From NCBI RefSeq assembly GCF_000247995.1, contig NZ_BAFE01000027.1, positions 62,001-126,000 on the forward strand: 64,000 nt of DNA. Direction: 5' to 3'. The position numbers and the translations under genes are program-made. Below the pieces are notes generated by a model, which did not search any database, was not told where the DNA came from, and was given only the letters and a program-made list of their open reading frames with translations. Positions 56,053 to 64,000 of this stretch are shown here, piece after piece. Every line of letters begins with the position of its first letter. The first letter of the stretch is position 1. The stretch is from Mobilicoccus pelagius NBRC 104925 (GTDB lineage Bacteria > Actinomycetota > Actinomycetes > Actinomycetales > Dermatophilaceae).

Positions 56053-57519
56053 ATGCCGCTCCCCAGCTACCGCCTCGCCGGTGACGACGCGACCCTCGAG
56101 GCGGCGTTGGACGCCGTCCGTACCGAGTTCGACGTGCCCACGGCGTTCCCGCCCGAGGTGGAGGCGGAGGCGGACGAGGCCGTGGATCGGGCGCGGGCCG
56201 CCGCAGCGGAGCTGCCGGACGCCACCGAGCTGCCGTTCCTCACGATCGACCCGCCCGGGAGCATGGACCTCGACCAGGCGATGCACCTCGAGGCCGACCG
56301 CGAGGGGTTCCGCGTGCGCTACGCGATCGCCGACCTCTCGGTCGTCGTGCGTCCCGGCGGGGCGATCGACGCCGAGACGCGCCGCCGCGGCCAGACGCTC
56401 TACCTCCCCGACGAGCGGGCCCCCCTGCACCCGGCCGTCCTCAGCGAGGGCGCCTGCAGCCTCCTGCCCGGGGAGATCCGCGCCGCGTACGTGTGGGACC
56501 TCCGCCTCGACGCGGTGGGTGAGCTCGTCGAGGCGCACGTCCGGCGGCAGCGTGTCCGCAGCGTCGCCCGATACGACTACGGGCAGGTCCAGGCCCTCCT
56601 CGACGGGCACGGCGAGGCCGTCGACCCCCGCACCGACGCGCAGCTGCCCCTCCTCGCCCGCATCGGCGAGCTGCGGGCCGTCGGCGAACTCGCCCGTGGT
56701 GGAGCGAGCCTCCAGATCCCCGACCAGGAGATCGACCGGGAGCCCGACGGCAGCTACCGCCTCTCGTTCCGTCCCCTCGTACCCGCCGAGGACCACAACG
56801 CCCAGATCTCCCTCCTCACCGGCATGGCCGCGGCCCGACTCATGCTCGACGGGGGAGTCGGCCTCCTCCGCACGATGCCCGAGCCCGCGGAGAAGGATGT
56901 CGCGCGGTTCCGGCGGCAGGCCGAGGCCCTCGGTCTGCCCTGGCCCGCGGACCTGTCCTACGGCGCGTTCCTCCGGACCCTCGACGGCTTCCGACCGCGC
57001 GATCTCGCACTGCTCCACGCGGCGACGGGCCTGTTCCGCGGAGCCGGGTACACCCCCTTCGACGGTGCCCCGCCCGAGCAGGATCGCCACTCCGCGATCG
57101 CCGCGCCGTACGCCCACGTCACCGCCCCGCTGCGACGACTCGTCGACCGGTTCGATCTCGCGATCTGTGAGGCGCTCGACGCCGGCGCCGAGGCGCCCGC
57201 CTGGGTGCGGGAGGCGCTGCCGGAGCTGCCACCCCTCATGTCCGACAGTGACCGGCGCGCCTCTTCCGTGGCCCGGGCCTGCACCGATGCCGCCGAGGCG
57301 GCCGAGCTCGCCCACCGCGTCGGGGAGACGTTCGACGCCGTCGTCGTCGAGGACCGTGGGGAGAAGGGGCTCGTCGTCCAGCTCGCCGACCCGGCCGTCG
57401 TCGGGCGGGCCGGCGGCCACGCCGATCTCGGCGCCCGTGTGCCCGTCACGCTGCGGGAGGCCCGCATCGCCGAGCGTCGGGTGCGCTTCGAGGTCGCCGC
57501 GCCCGGCAGCTGCGCCTGA
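56053..57519 (+). CDS. RNB-domain ribonuclease
   Basis: 488 aa. Short RNase II/R family protein: the catalytic motif TIDPPGSMDLDQAMHLE carries the metal-binding Asp residues, with YAIADLSVVV and YLPDERAPLHPAVLSEGACSL following, and SDSDRRASSVAR late in the domain. It lacks the cold-shock N-terminal domains and a full S1 tail, so it resembles the compact actinobacterial RNB proteins. Probably a 3'-5' exoribonuclease. ATG 56053 is fixed by the six-base -10 spacing. Confidence 0.9.
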   Translation: MPLPSYRLAGDDATLEAALDAVRTEFDVPTAFPPEVEAEADEAVDRARAAAAELPDATELPFLTIDPPGSMDLDQAMHLEADREGFRVRYAIADLSVVVRPGGAIDAETRRRGQTLYLPDERAPLHPAVLSEGACSLLPGEIRAAYVWDLRLDAVGELVEAHVRRQRVRSVARYDYGQVQALLDGHGEAVDPRTDAQLPLLARIGELRAVGELARGGASLQIPDQEIDREPDGSYRLSFRPLVPAEDHNAQISLLTGMAAARLMLDGGVGLLRTMPEPAEKDVARFRRQAEALGLPWPADLSYGAFLRTLDGFRPRDLALLHAATGLFRGAGYTPFDGAPPEQDRHSAIAAPYAHVTAPLRRLVDRFDLAICEALDAGAEAPAWVREALPELPPLMSDSDRRASSVARACTDAAEAAELAHRVGETFDAVVVEDRGEKGLVVQLADPAVVGRAGGHADLGARVPVTLREARIAERRVRFEVAAPGSCA

Positions 57520-57578
57520 CCGACACGCTCCGGAGCGGAGACCGGTCCTCCGCGCGTACCGAGGCGCGGGAGGGGATC

Positions 57579-58394
57579 TCAGCCCAGGGTGGCGAGGATG
57601 AGGTCGGCGAGGGCGGCCGCGCCGCGGGGCGTGGGGTGGACGCCGTCCTCGACGTAGTCCTCCGCGTCCTTCGCCACACGGGCGACGAACTCGAACCACC
57701 GGACGAGTTCGATCGTCCCGTCAGCGGCGGCGCGTTCGAGGGCGAGGCCGAGGATCGCGCAGTTGCGCATGTCGGCCGATCGCGCCGAGGGGCGGCTCAC
57801 GTACGGCGTGACCCAGACGAGACGGCGCTGTCCGACGATCGCGCGGGCCCGATGGATCTGCTCCTCGAGGTGCCAGGGGTCGAACACGTCGTTGCTCCCG
57901 CAGACGACGAGGACGGTGGGGGCGAGGCGACCCGCCGCGGCGGAGTCCGCGAGCCGGTCCAGGGCCGGGGCCGTGGGGCGCCCGTTCCAGACGTCGTGGG
58001 AGAGGGGGCGGGGGGAGAACCGCTCTCTCAGCACGGGGAGGAGACGAGCCCCGATCGAGTCGCCGAGGAGGTGGACCCCGTCACCGGCGGCGGCGGCCAC
58101 GTCGGTCGCGGCATCGGAGGCGTCGTGGCGGGAGCGCCCCCAGTTGCCGAGCGCACCCGAACCGAACGGCTCCTGGGCCCGTGTGCCCGGTGGTGGCGGT
58201 GCGGGTGGGTGGGGGAGCCCGGCACCGCGGTGCGCCGCGGCGGCGGGCGGGGCGGCACTCGCGGTGTCACCGGCGACACGACCGGCGAGGAACGCGCCCG
58301 CGCCGAGGCCGCCGAGGAGCAGCACGGAACGACGCGACGCCCGGGGGTCGTCCTCCGGGAAGGTCGCGCGCCACGGGGCTCGCTCGATTCTCAT
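57579..58394 (-). CDS. Secreted SGNH/GDSL hydrolase
   Basis: About 271 aa. Twin-arginine-like signal (ASRRSVLLLGGLGAGAFLAG), a Pro-rich spacer (PHPPAPPPPG), then the SGNH core: GDSIGARLL, VVCGSNDVFD and DGVHPTPRG (Ser, Asn and Asp-His blocks). Could be an esterase or acyltransferase; substrate unknown. ATG 58394 (MRIERAPW) was chosen; ATG 58406 and GTG 58427 are alternatives. Tat export is plausible. Confidence 0.82.
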   Translation of the reverse strand: MRIERAPWRATFPEDDPRASRRSVLLLGGLGAGAFLAGRVAGDTASAAPPAAAAHRGAGLPHPPAPPPPGTRAQEPFGSGALGNWGRSRHDASDAATDVAAAAGDGVHLLGDSIGARLLPVLRERFSPRPLSHDVWNGRPTAPALDRLADSAAAGRLAPTVLVVCGSNDVFDPWHLEEQIHRARAIVGQRRLVWVTPYVSRPSARSADMRNCAILGLALERAAADGTIELVRWFEFVARVAKDAEDYVEDGVHPTPRGAAALADLILATLG

Positions 58395-58498
58395 CGTCCG
58401 CCCCATCGGCTGCCGGGAAGCGATCACAAGGAGTCCGGGAGACGAGTTTCCGCTGAGGCGAGGCGAATCGAGGGCGCATCGGCGTGCCTACCGGCGCG

Positions 58499-59173
58499 TC
58501 ACCTGCCGGTCGGTGCGTCCCGGCGGGGGCGGGTGAGTCCCTTGAGGACGTGCGGTAGGGCCTCCCTCGCGAGGGCGAGGAGATCTTCCTCGCCTGCGAG
58601 CATGGCGTGCTCGATGGACCGCGAGGCGACGGCGACGACGGTCTCGGCGACGGTCTCGAGGGCGACGGCGGGTTCGAGGCCCAGTCGGGCGAATCCCTCG
58701 GCGAGGATGTCGTGGATGCGGGTTCGGGACATGCTCTCCGCCACCGCGCCGATGCGGGCGAACTCCGGTGTGCGCAGGGCGAGGAGCGTGATCTCCGCCT
58801 GGAGGAGGAACATCTCCCGGTCCGGGTCCTGGGTCGCGAGGATCGCCTCGATCGTCGCCTCGAGGGTGTCGCCGGGGCCGATGCGGGTACCGGCGTGCAC
58901 GGAGTCGAACACCCGGTCCTGCTCGCGTCGGACGAGGGCGAGGACGATCTCGTCCTTGTCCGCGTAGTTGGAGTAGAAAGCACCGCGGGTGAAGCCGGCC
59001 GACTCGCAGATCTCCTCGACGCTCGCCCCGTGGAACCCCTTCGTCGCAACGACGTCACGGGTCGCGTCGAGGAGTCGGTCGCGCGTCGCCTGGCGACGGG
59101 TGGAGACCGGTTCGTTCCTCTGCGACGATGATTCGCGTGCCGGTCGCGTGGCCGCGCCGTCGTCTGCCGCCAT
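58499..59173 (-). CDS. TetR/AcrR-family repressor
   Basis: 224 aa. N-terminal helix-turn-helix: RDRLLDATRDVVATKGFHGA then SVEEICESAGFTRGAFYSNY. The C-terminal ligand domain shows no known motif. It diverges from the MMPL-ATPase gene, and two inverted-repeat operators lie between, so it probably represses that transporter. ATG 59173 has AAAGG upstream. The first ~30 residues are a polar extension. Ligand unknown, perhaps an exported lipid or drug. Confidence 0.9.
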   Translation of the reverse strand: MAADDGAATRPARESSSQRNEPVSTRRQATRDRLLDATRDVVATKGFHGASVEEICESAGFTRGAFYSNYADKDEIVLALVRREQDRVFDSVHAGTRIGPGDTLEATIEAILATQDPDREMFLLQAEITLLALRTPEFARIGAVAESMSRTRIHDILAEGFARLGLEPAVALETVAETVVAVASRSIEHAMLAGEEDLLALAREALPHVLKGLTRPRRDAPTGR

Positions 59174-59217
59174 GGGTGGGGCCTTTCGTGCGCACGGGGG
59201 ACCTGCTGACGACTTCA

Positions 59218-59235
59218 CGATACACAATCGTATCG
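59218..59235. promoter_or_regulatory. Operator 1, CGATAC-N6-GTATCG
   Basis: Perfect 6-6-6 inverted repeat in the AT-rich divergent gap. It shares GTATCGA with operator 2. TACAGT at 59238-59243 immediately follows and may be the MMPL -10. Confidence 0.62.
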
Positions 59236-59251
59236 AGTACAGTCGTGAATT

Positions 59252-59269
59252 CAATACGGTTCTGTATCG
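59252..59269. promoter_or_regulatory. Operator 2, ATAC-N6-GTAT
   Basis: A second similar site, one half degenerate at the outer base, lies 34 bp downstream centre to centre, upstream of GTG 59294. Pairs of related inverted repeats are usual for TetR control. Confidence 0.52.
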
Positions 59270-59293
59270 AGCCATGTCCGCGAGGAGCTGCAC

Positions 59294-62200
59294 GTGTCGT
59301 CATCCCTGTTCGAGCTGGGGCGGTTCTGCTACCGGCACGCAGGCCGCGTCATCGGCGCCTGGCTCGTCGTCCTCGCGCTCCTCGGCATCGCGGCCGGAGT
59401 GATCGGCGAGGGGACGAGCGAGGTGTACGAGGTCCCCGGTTCGCAGGGGCAGGAGGCCCTCGACTCGCTCCAGGGGCGGTTCCCCGAGCTCAGCGGGGCG
59501 GCGGGACAGATCGTCGTCGTCGCTCCCGAGGGGCGGACGGCCACCGACTCCGGCACCCGCGCCGACGTCGACGCCCTCGTCTCCCGCCTCGAGAAGGTCG
59601 ACGGCGTCTCCGAGGTCGCTGACCCCTACGACGACGGCATCGAGGGCGCTCTCAGCGACGACGGGCGCGCCGCGCTCGTCAACGTGCAGCTCGACGGGCA
59701 GGCCGTCGACGTCACCGACGAGACGCGCGACGCCCTCACCGACTCCGTCGGGCCGCTCCGCCGCAAGGGCTACACCGCGGAGGTCGGCGGGTCGGCGTTC
59801 ATGTCCCCGCCGCCCACGATCTCCTTCCTCGAGGTCGTCGGTCTCGTCGTGGCGATGATCGTCCTCTACGTGATGTTCCGGTCGCTGCGGGCGGCCGCGT
59901 TGCCGCTCGTCTCCGCCCTCGCAGGGGCGGGCGCGACGGGGGCGGTCATCATGACGGTCACGGCCGCGGTCGACGTGCCCGGCACGGCGCCGCTCCTCGC
60001 GCTCATGATCGGTGTGGCCGTCGGCATCGACTACGCGTTGTTCATCCTCGCCCGGCACCGGGAACAGCTCGCGGGGGGCTCCGACCCGGAGGAGTCGGCG
60101 GCGCTCTCCATCGCGACGGCGGGCGGCGCTGTCGTGTTCGCCGGTCTCACCGTCCTCATCGCGCTCCTCGGTCTGTCGCTCGCGGGCCTGCCGTTCCTGT
60201 CGACGATGGGCGTCGCGGCCTCCGGCGGCGTCGCGATCGCCGTGCTCAGCGCGATCACCCTGCTGCCCGCGCTCATGGGGAGGCTCGGCGCCCGGCTGGT
60301 CCCGCGCGGGGCCCGCGACGGTGATGGGACGCACCACAGCCGCTGGGCACACGGGTGGGTCCGCGCCGTCACCGCCGCGCCGCTCGTCACCGTCGTCCTC
60401 GTCACCGCCGCGCTCGTCGCCCTCTCGGTGCCGGCGCTCGACCTGCGTCTCGCACTGCCCGACAACGGCTCGATGGCCCTCACGGAGTCCCCGCGCCGCG
60501 AGTACGACCTCGTCGCCGAGCACTTCGGCCCCGGCGACAACGGGCCGCTGCTCGTCACCGCCGACATCATCGACTCCGACGACCCCCTCGCCCTCATGGA
60601 CGACCTGGAGGAGGAGATCGCGGCCGTCCCGGGCGTGGAACGGGTGACGCTCTCGACGCCCAACCGCAAGGCCGACACGGGCGTCGTCGTCGCGATCCCC
60701 GAGACGGGACCGACCGACGCGCGCACCGCCGACCTCGTCCGCGACCTGCGTGACCGCCTGCCGAGCCTCGAGAAGAAGTACGACACGAAGCTCGCCGTCA
60801 CGGGCCACACCGCGATTCAGATCGACGTGTCCGACCGGCTGGCCAGGGCGACGCTGCCGTTCGCGCTCGTCGTCATGGGGCTCTCGCTGCTCCTGCTCAC
60901 GATCGTCTTCCGGTCGCTGCTCGTGCCGCTCACCGCGACGCTCGGATTCGTCCTGTCGACGACGGCGGCGTTCGGCGTCATCGCGGGGGTGTTCGAGCAC
61001 GGGTGGTTCTCCGACGTGTTCGGCGTGACGCGGCTCGGGCCCGTCATCAGCTTCATGCCGATCATCGTCATGGGCGTCCTCTTCGGCCTCGCGATGGACT
61101 ACCAGGTCTTCCTCGTCTCCCGCATGCGGGAGGCCCACGTGCGCGGCGCCTCGCCCAAGGACGCCGTCGTGCGGGGGTTTACGTCCTCCGGACCCGTCGT
61201 CGCGGCGGCCGCCGCGATCATGGTCGCCGTGTTCGCGTCGTTCGTCCCCCACGGCGACGCCAACCTCAAACCCATCGCGCTCGGACTGGCCGTCGGCGTC
61301 CTCCTCGACGCCTTCGTCGTCCGCATGATCTTCATCCCCGCCGCCCTCGCGCTGTGCGGGCGGCACACGTGGGAGTTCCCGGCCGTGCTCGACCGGACGC
61401 TGCCCCACATGGACGTCGAAGGAGGTGTCGTGCACGACCATCTCGAACGCAACCGTGAGGTGCGGGAGCACCCGAACCGGGTCGTCGAGGCCCGCGGCGT
61501 GACGATCCGCGGCGGTCGGGGCGTCGTCGTCTCCGATCTCGACCTCGCGTTCGACGAGCCGGGCGTGTGCCTTGTGCAGGGGCCCGACGGGTCGGGGAAG
61601 ACGTCGATCCTCCTCGCCCTCGCGGGGCGGATGCCGTTCGAGCAGGGCGTCGTCGAGGTCGCGGGGTACCTGCTCCCGGAGCAGGCCGCGGCGGTTCAAC
61701 GCCGGGTGGCCCTCGCCGAGATGCACGGCATCAACGACCTCGACGACGCCCTCACCGTGGCGGGGCACATCGCCGAGCGCCTCAGCGCCCGCACGCTCAT
61801 GCCGTGGGCGCGGCGCCGCGACATCGACCGCGTCATGAATCGGTTCACGGCGGCCCTCGTCGCGGCGCGAGAGGTGAAGGGGGCCGTCGTCCCGCGCACG
61901 CAGATCGACCCCACGTGGTACGTCGGCGACCTCAACAGCGTCGAGCGCGAGCTGCTCGGCGTCGTCCTCGCGCTCGTCGAGCAGCCGCGGGTCCTCGTCC
62001 TCGACGAGAACGGCGAACTCCGTTCCGAAGCGGACCGGTGGGCCGTCGTCGCGGGCGTCGGCCACCTCGTGCGGTCCGCGCGCGAGACGGGCCAGACGGT
62101 CTCGGTCATCGGCGCCTCGACCGAGCCCATGGCCCGCGAGCACATCGCCCACCTCGCCGGTGTCCCGGTCGAGGAGGTGACGATCGTCGAGGTCGGCCGC

Positions 62201-62737
62201 CACCAGGTCGGTGGCGACGCCGAACCGCGCGGTGCACGGCGTCCGGTGACCGCGCCCGCCCCCGGCGTCGGCCCCGGCGCCGGTGCCGCCTCCGGGGCGG
62301 CGTTCGGGACCTGGTCCGACTTCTGGGAGGGGCGGGGCGACGATCCCGCAGCAGAGGGCCGACGACGCCCGGCCCCGGAGGAGGCGCCCGCCGCGGCGGC
62401 ATCCGGGGACGCCACTCCCGGAAATGCGGGGGACCTCCCGCGTGTTGACGAGGGGGGCGACACGCGTCGTCACGAGGGATTCGACACGGCCACGAGGCCG
62501 TTCACCGGAACGCCCCTCGTCCACGTCCACGACACCCGCGAGGAGGGCTCCGACGAGGCGCCCACCCGCGTCGTCCACACCGTCCACGGCATCCCGGACG
62601 CCACCCGCGTCCACGACGTCCCGGCCGGGTCCGCTCCGGAGGCGGAGGCCGGACAGCCCGTCCACGGCGGCGACGCCCACGGCGACGAGGCCGCTCCGGA
62701 CGACACGCACGACCACTCACCGAAGGTGACGCCCTGA
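59294..62737 (+). CDS. MMPL transporter fused to an ABC-like ATPase
   Basis: 1147 aa. Residues 1-690 are a full MMPL/RND unit: TM1 ~17-35, porter loops ~40-165 and ~385-515, and two bundles of spans with the proton-relay motifs GIDYALFIL (D246,Y247) and AMDYQVFLV (D602,Y603). Residues ~725-970 are an ABC-like ATPase with intact Walker A GPDGSGKTS (763-771) and VLVLDENGEL, but no LSGGQ; NSVERELLGVVLAL occupies its place. The last ~175 residues are disordered, His/Asp-rich. The YhgE/Pip gene follows with a 1-bp overlap (TGATG). An ATPase domain on MMPL is unusual. GTG 59294 has GAGGAG upstream. Cargo unknown. Confidence 0.84.
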   Translation: MSSSLFELGRFCYRHAGRVIGAWLVVLALLGIAAGVIGEGTSEVYEVPGSQGQEALDSLQGRFPELSGAAGQIVVVAPEGRTATDSGTRADVDALVSRLEKVDGVSEVADPYDDGIEGALSDDGRAALVNVQLDGQAVDVTDETRDALTDSVGPLRRKGYTAEVGGSAFMSPPPTISFLEVVGLVVAMIVLYVMFRSLRAAALPLVSALAGAGATGAVIMTVTAAVDVPGTAPLLALMIGVAVGIDYALFILARHREQLAGGSDPEESAALSIATAGGAVVFAGLTVLIALLGLSLAGLPFLSTMGVAASGGVAIAVLSAITLLPALMGRLGARLVPRGARDGDGTHHSRWAHGWVRAVTAAPLVTVVLVTAALVALSVPALDLRLALPDNGSMALTESPRREYDLVAEHFGPGDNGPLLVTADIIDSDDPLALMDDLEEEIAAVPGVERVTLSTPNRKADTGVVVAIPETGPTDARTADLVRDLRDRLPSLEKKYDTKLAVTGHTAIQIDVSDRLARATLPFALVVMGLSLLLLTIVFRSLLVPLTATLGFVLSTTAAFGVIAGVFEHGWFSDVFGVTRLGPVISFMPIIVMGVLFGLAMDYQVFLVSRMREAHVRGASPKDAVVRGFTSSGPVVAAAAAIMVAVFASFVPHGDANLKPIALGLAVGVLLDAFVVRMIFIPAALALCGRHTWEFPAVLDRTLPHMDVEGGVVHDHLERNREVREHPNRVVEARGVTIRGGRGVVVSDLDLAFDEPGVCLVQGPDGSGKTSILLALAGRMPFEQGVVEVAGYLLPEQAAAVQRRVALAEMHGINDLDDALTVAGHIAERLSARTLMPWARRRDIDRVMNRFTAALVAAREVKGAVVPRTQIDPTWYVGDLNSVERELLGVVLALVEQPRVLVLDENGELRSEADRWAVVAGVGHLVRSARETGQTVSVIGASTEPMAREHIAHLAGVPVEEVTIVEVGRHQVGGDAEPRGARRPVTAPAPGVGPGAGAASGAAFGTWSDFWEGRGDDPAAEGRRRPAPEEAPAAAASGDATPGNAGDLPRVDEGGDTRRHEGFDTATRPFTGTPLVHVHDTREEGSDEAPTRVVHTVHGIPDATRVHDVPAGSAPEAEAGQPVHGGDAHGDEAAPDDTHDHSPKVTP

Positions 62738-64000
62738 TGTCCTTCCTCCCGTCCCTCTCCAGCGCGGAGTTCCGACGATTCTCCGGCTCCTGGTTCAGCC
62801 GCATCGTCCTCGTCGCGATCATCACCGTGCCGAGCCTCTACGGTGGCCTCCTCGTGTGGGCCAACCGTGACGTGACGACGCACCTCAACGGCATGTCCGC
62901 CGCCGTCGTCAACAACGACGAGATGGTCGAGATCACGGGCGACGACGGCAAGAAGCAGCCGGTCATGGTGGGTCGTCTCGTCGCGTCCAAGCTCACGACG
63001 AGCACCGACAAGCAGAATCTCGACTGGGAACTCACCGACGCCGACACCGCCAGCAAGGGGCTCGAGGACGGCACGTACTACGCCGTCCTCACGATCCCCG
63101 AGGGTTTCTCGTCGGCCGCGGTGTCGACGCAGGACGCCGACGGGGTGCGTGCAGCGACGATGGACCTCAAGACGAACGATGCGGTGAGCTACCTCTCGGG
63201 CAACATCGCCTCGACGATCGGGCGTGTCGTCGCCGGTGAGGTCGGCAACCAGCTCAGCGAGCAGTACCTCGACAAGGTGTACGTCGGTCTCAACACCGTG
63301 AAGAAGAGCCTCACCGACGCCGGCAACGGCGCGGGCAGGCTCGCGAAGGGCTCGAAGGACCTGTCCTCGGGCGCCGGCCAGCTCGACCAGGGCACCGAGC
63401 GACTCACCGTCGGCCTGTCCGACCTCGCGAACGGCGCCGACAAGCTCGCCGCCGGCACGGGCGACCTCTCGGGCGGCATCGGTCGTCTCTCGAGCGGCGC
63501 CGGTGACCTCGCCGACGGCGCGGGGACCCTCGCGAGCGGCAACACCCAGCTCGCCCAGGGTCTCGGCCAGCTCGAGTCGTCGACGGCGGCCCTGCCTCAG
63601 CAGGTGGGGCAGCTGTCGGCCGGTGCGAAGAAGGTCGCGGACGGCAACCGTCAGCTCGCCGACGGCGCCACGAAGTTGAGCGACGGGCTCAAGCGGGCGC
63701 AGGCGCCCGTGTCCCAGCTCCCCACGCAGACGAAGGCCCTCGCCGACGGCGCGACGAAGCTCGCCGACGGCGCCACCGCCCTCGGCAAGGCCGGGCAGCA
63801 GCTCACGCCCGCCGCGGGGCAGCTCACGACGGGTGCGGCCGGCCTGCGGGCCGGCGCCGACAAGCTCGCGGACGGCGCGGACCGCCTCTCCGCCGGCACG
63901 AAGACCCTTGCGACCGGCGCGCAGGACCTGTCCGCCGGGGCGACGAAGGCCTCCGAGGGGGTCGGGCGGTACACCGGCGCGGTGTCCCAGCTCGCCGCCT
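62737..64000 (+). CDS. YhgE/Pip-type membrane protein, truncated by the window end
   Basis: At least 421 residues, open to the end. The N-terminal span (IVLVAIITVPSLYGGLLVWA) leads into AAVVNNDEMVEI, the family signature. From ~residue 200 on it has repeated Gly/Ala/Leu heptads (SSGAGQLDQG, ADGATKLSDG, TGAQDLSAGA), an extended helical stalk. The ABC-2 C terminus lies outside. ATG 62737 overlaps the MMPL stop, so they are co-translated: the same ATPase-plus-YhgE pairing as at 6.8-10 kb. Confidence 0.88.
   Translation, partial: MSFLPSLSSAEFRRFSGSWFSRIVLVAIITVPSLYGGLLVWANRDVTTHLNGMSAAVVNNDEMVEITGDDGKKQPVMVGRLVASKLTTSTDKQNLDWELTDADTASKGLEDGTYYAVLTIPEGFSSAAVSTQDADGVRAATMDLKTNDAVSYLSGNIASTIGRVVAGEVGNQLSEQYLDKVYVGLNTVKKSLTDAGNGAGRLAKGSKDLSSGAGQLDQGTERLTVGLSDLANGADKLAAGTGDLSGGIGRLSSGAGDLADGAGTLASGNTQLAQGLGQLESSTAALPQQVGQLSAGAKKVADGNRQLADGATKLSDGLKRAQAPVSQLPTQTKALADGATKLADGATALGKAGQQLTPAAGQLTTGAAGLRAGADKLADGADRLSAGTKTLATGAQDLSAGATKASEGVGRYTGAVSQLAA

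Noticed and set aside
59300-62716. 1138-codon frame antisense to the MMPL fusion gene
   Set aside because: Shadow frame produced by third-position GC bias; sequence is charged low complexity while the sense frame has clear motifs.

Overview
The window is 64 kb of very GC-rich DNA with dense, strongly third-position-GC coding. Gene content points to the phylum Actinomycetota and most likely the order Micrococcales: DUF3145 and DUF3052 proteins, a PucR-type FasR-like regulator beside fabD-fabH-acpP-fabF, a homodimeric AceE pyruvate dehydrogenase, a fused RNase HI/phosphatase, and a type VII secretion ATPase with WXG100 proteins. I cannot name the species. No rRNA operon, phage, integrase, intact insertion sequence or CRISPR array was seen.

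Layout. 1-4.7 kb: a tightly overlapped RNA-maintenance operon (rsmE, phoH-like, ybeY, a CNNM/CBS protein, era). 4.7-6.8 kb: leuA with an elaborate control region (19-bp palindrome, leader peptide, hairpin). 6.8-10 kb: a degenerate ABC ATPase with a YhgE/Pip-type membrane protein. 10-23.7 kb: housekeeping genes (alkB-like, recO, uppS, argG, a WcbI-like gene, a dus gene, a rhodanese, dgt, dnaG). 23.8-24 kb: two tRNA genes.

24.2-37.3 kb: the most unusual region. It is a compact type VII secretion locus in which an EccC-like motor is followed, in one chain of 4-bp gene overlaps, by a membrane beta-propeller protein, a secreted GH26-type glycoside hydrolase with a mucin-like linker, and a degenerate GH26-like paralogue lacking catalytic residues. 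An EccD-like transporter is divergent. Two WXG100 genes and a single-span Pro-rich membrane protein converge on it. EccB, EccE and MycP were not found here.

37.7-46.4 kb: a secreted LAS-type peptidase, DUF3145, a CDF metal exporter, and the fatty-acid synthase operon with its probable regulator. 46.5-47.4 kb: a 14-bp minisatellite and a decayed Ldh2-family dehydrogenase. 47.5-58.4 kb: aceE, fdhD, DUF3052, an AhpE-like peroxiredoxin, tRNA-Val, the Nif3/zinc-ribbon/RNase H-phosphatase trio, an RNB ribonuclease and an SGNH hydrolase. 58.5 kb to the end: a TetR regulator, its paired operators, an MMPL transporter fused to an ABC-like ATPase, and a second YhgE/Pip protein cut by the window edge.

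Regulatory theme: many genes (recO, uppS, argG, sseA, dgt, the peroxiredoxin, the RNB gene) have a -10 hexamer exactly six bases before the start codon. This implies leaderless mRNAs and fixes several starts. All functions are inferred from motifs and context read by eye; no database search was run.
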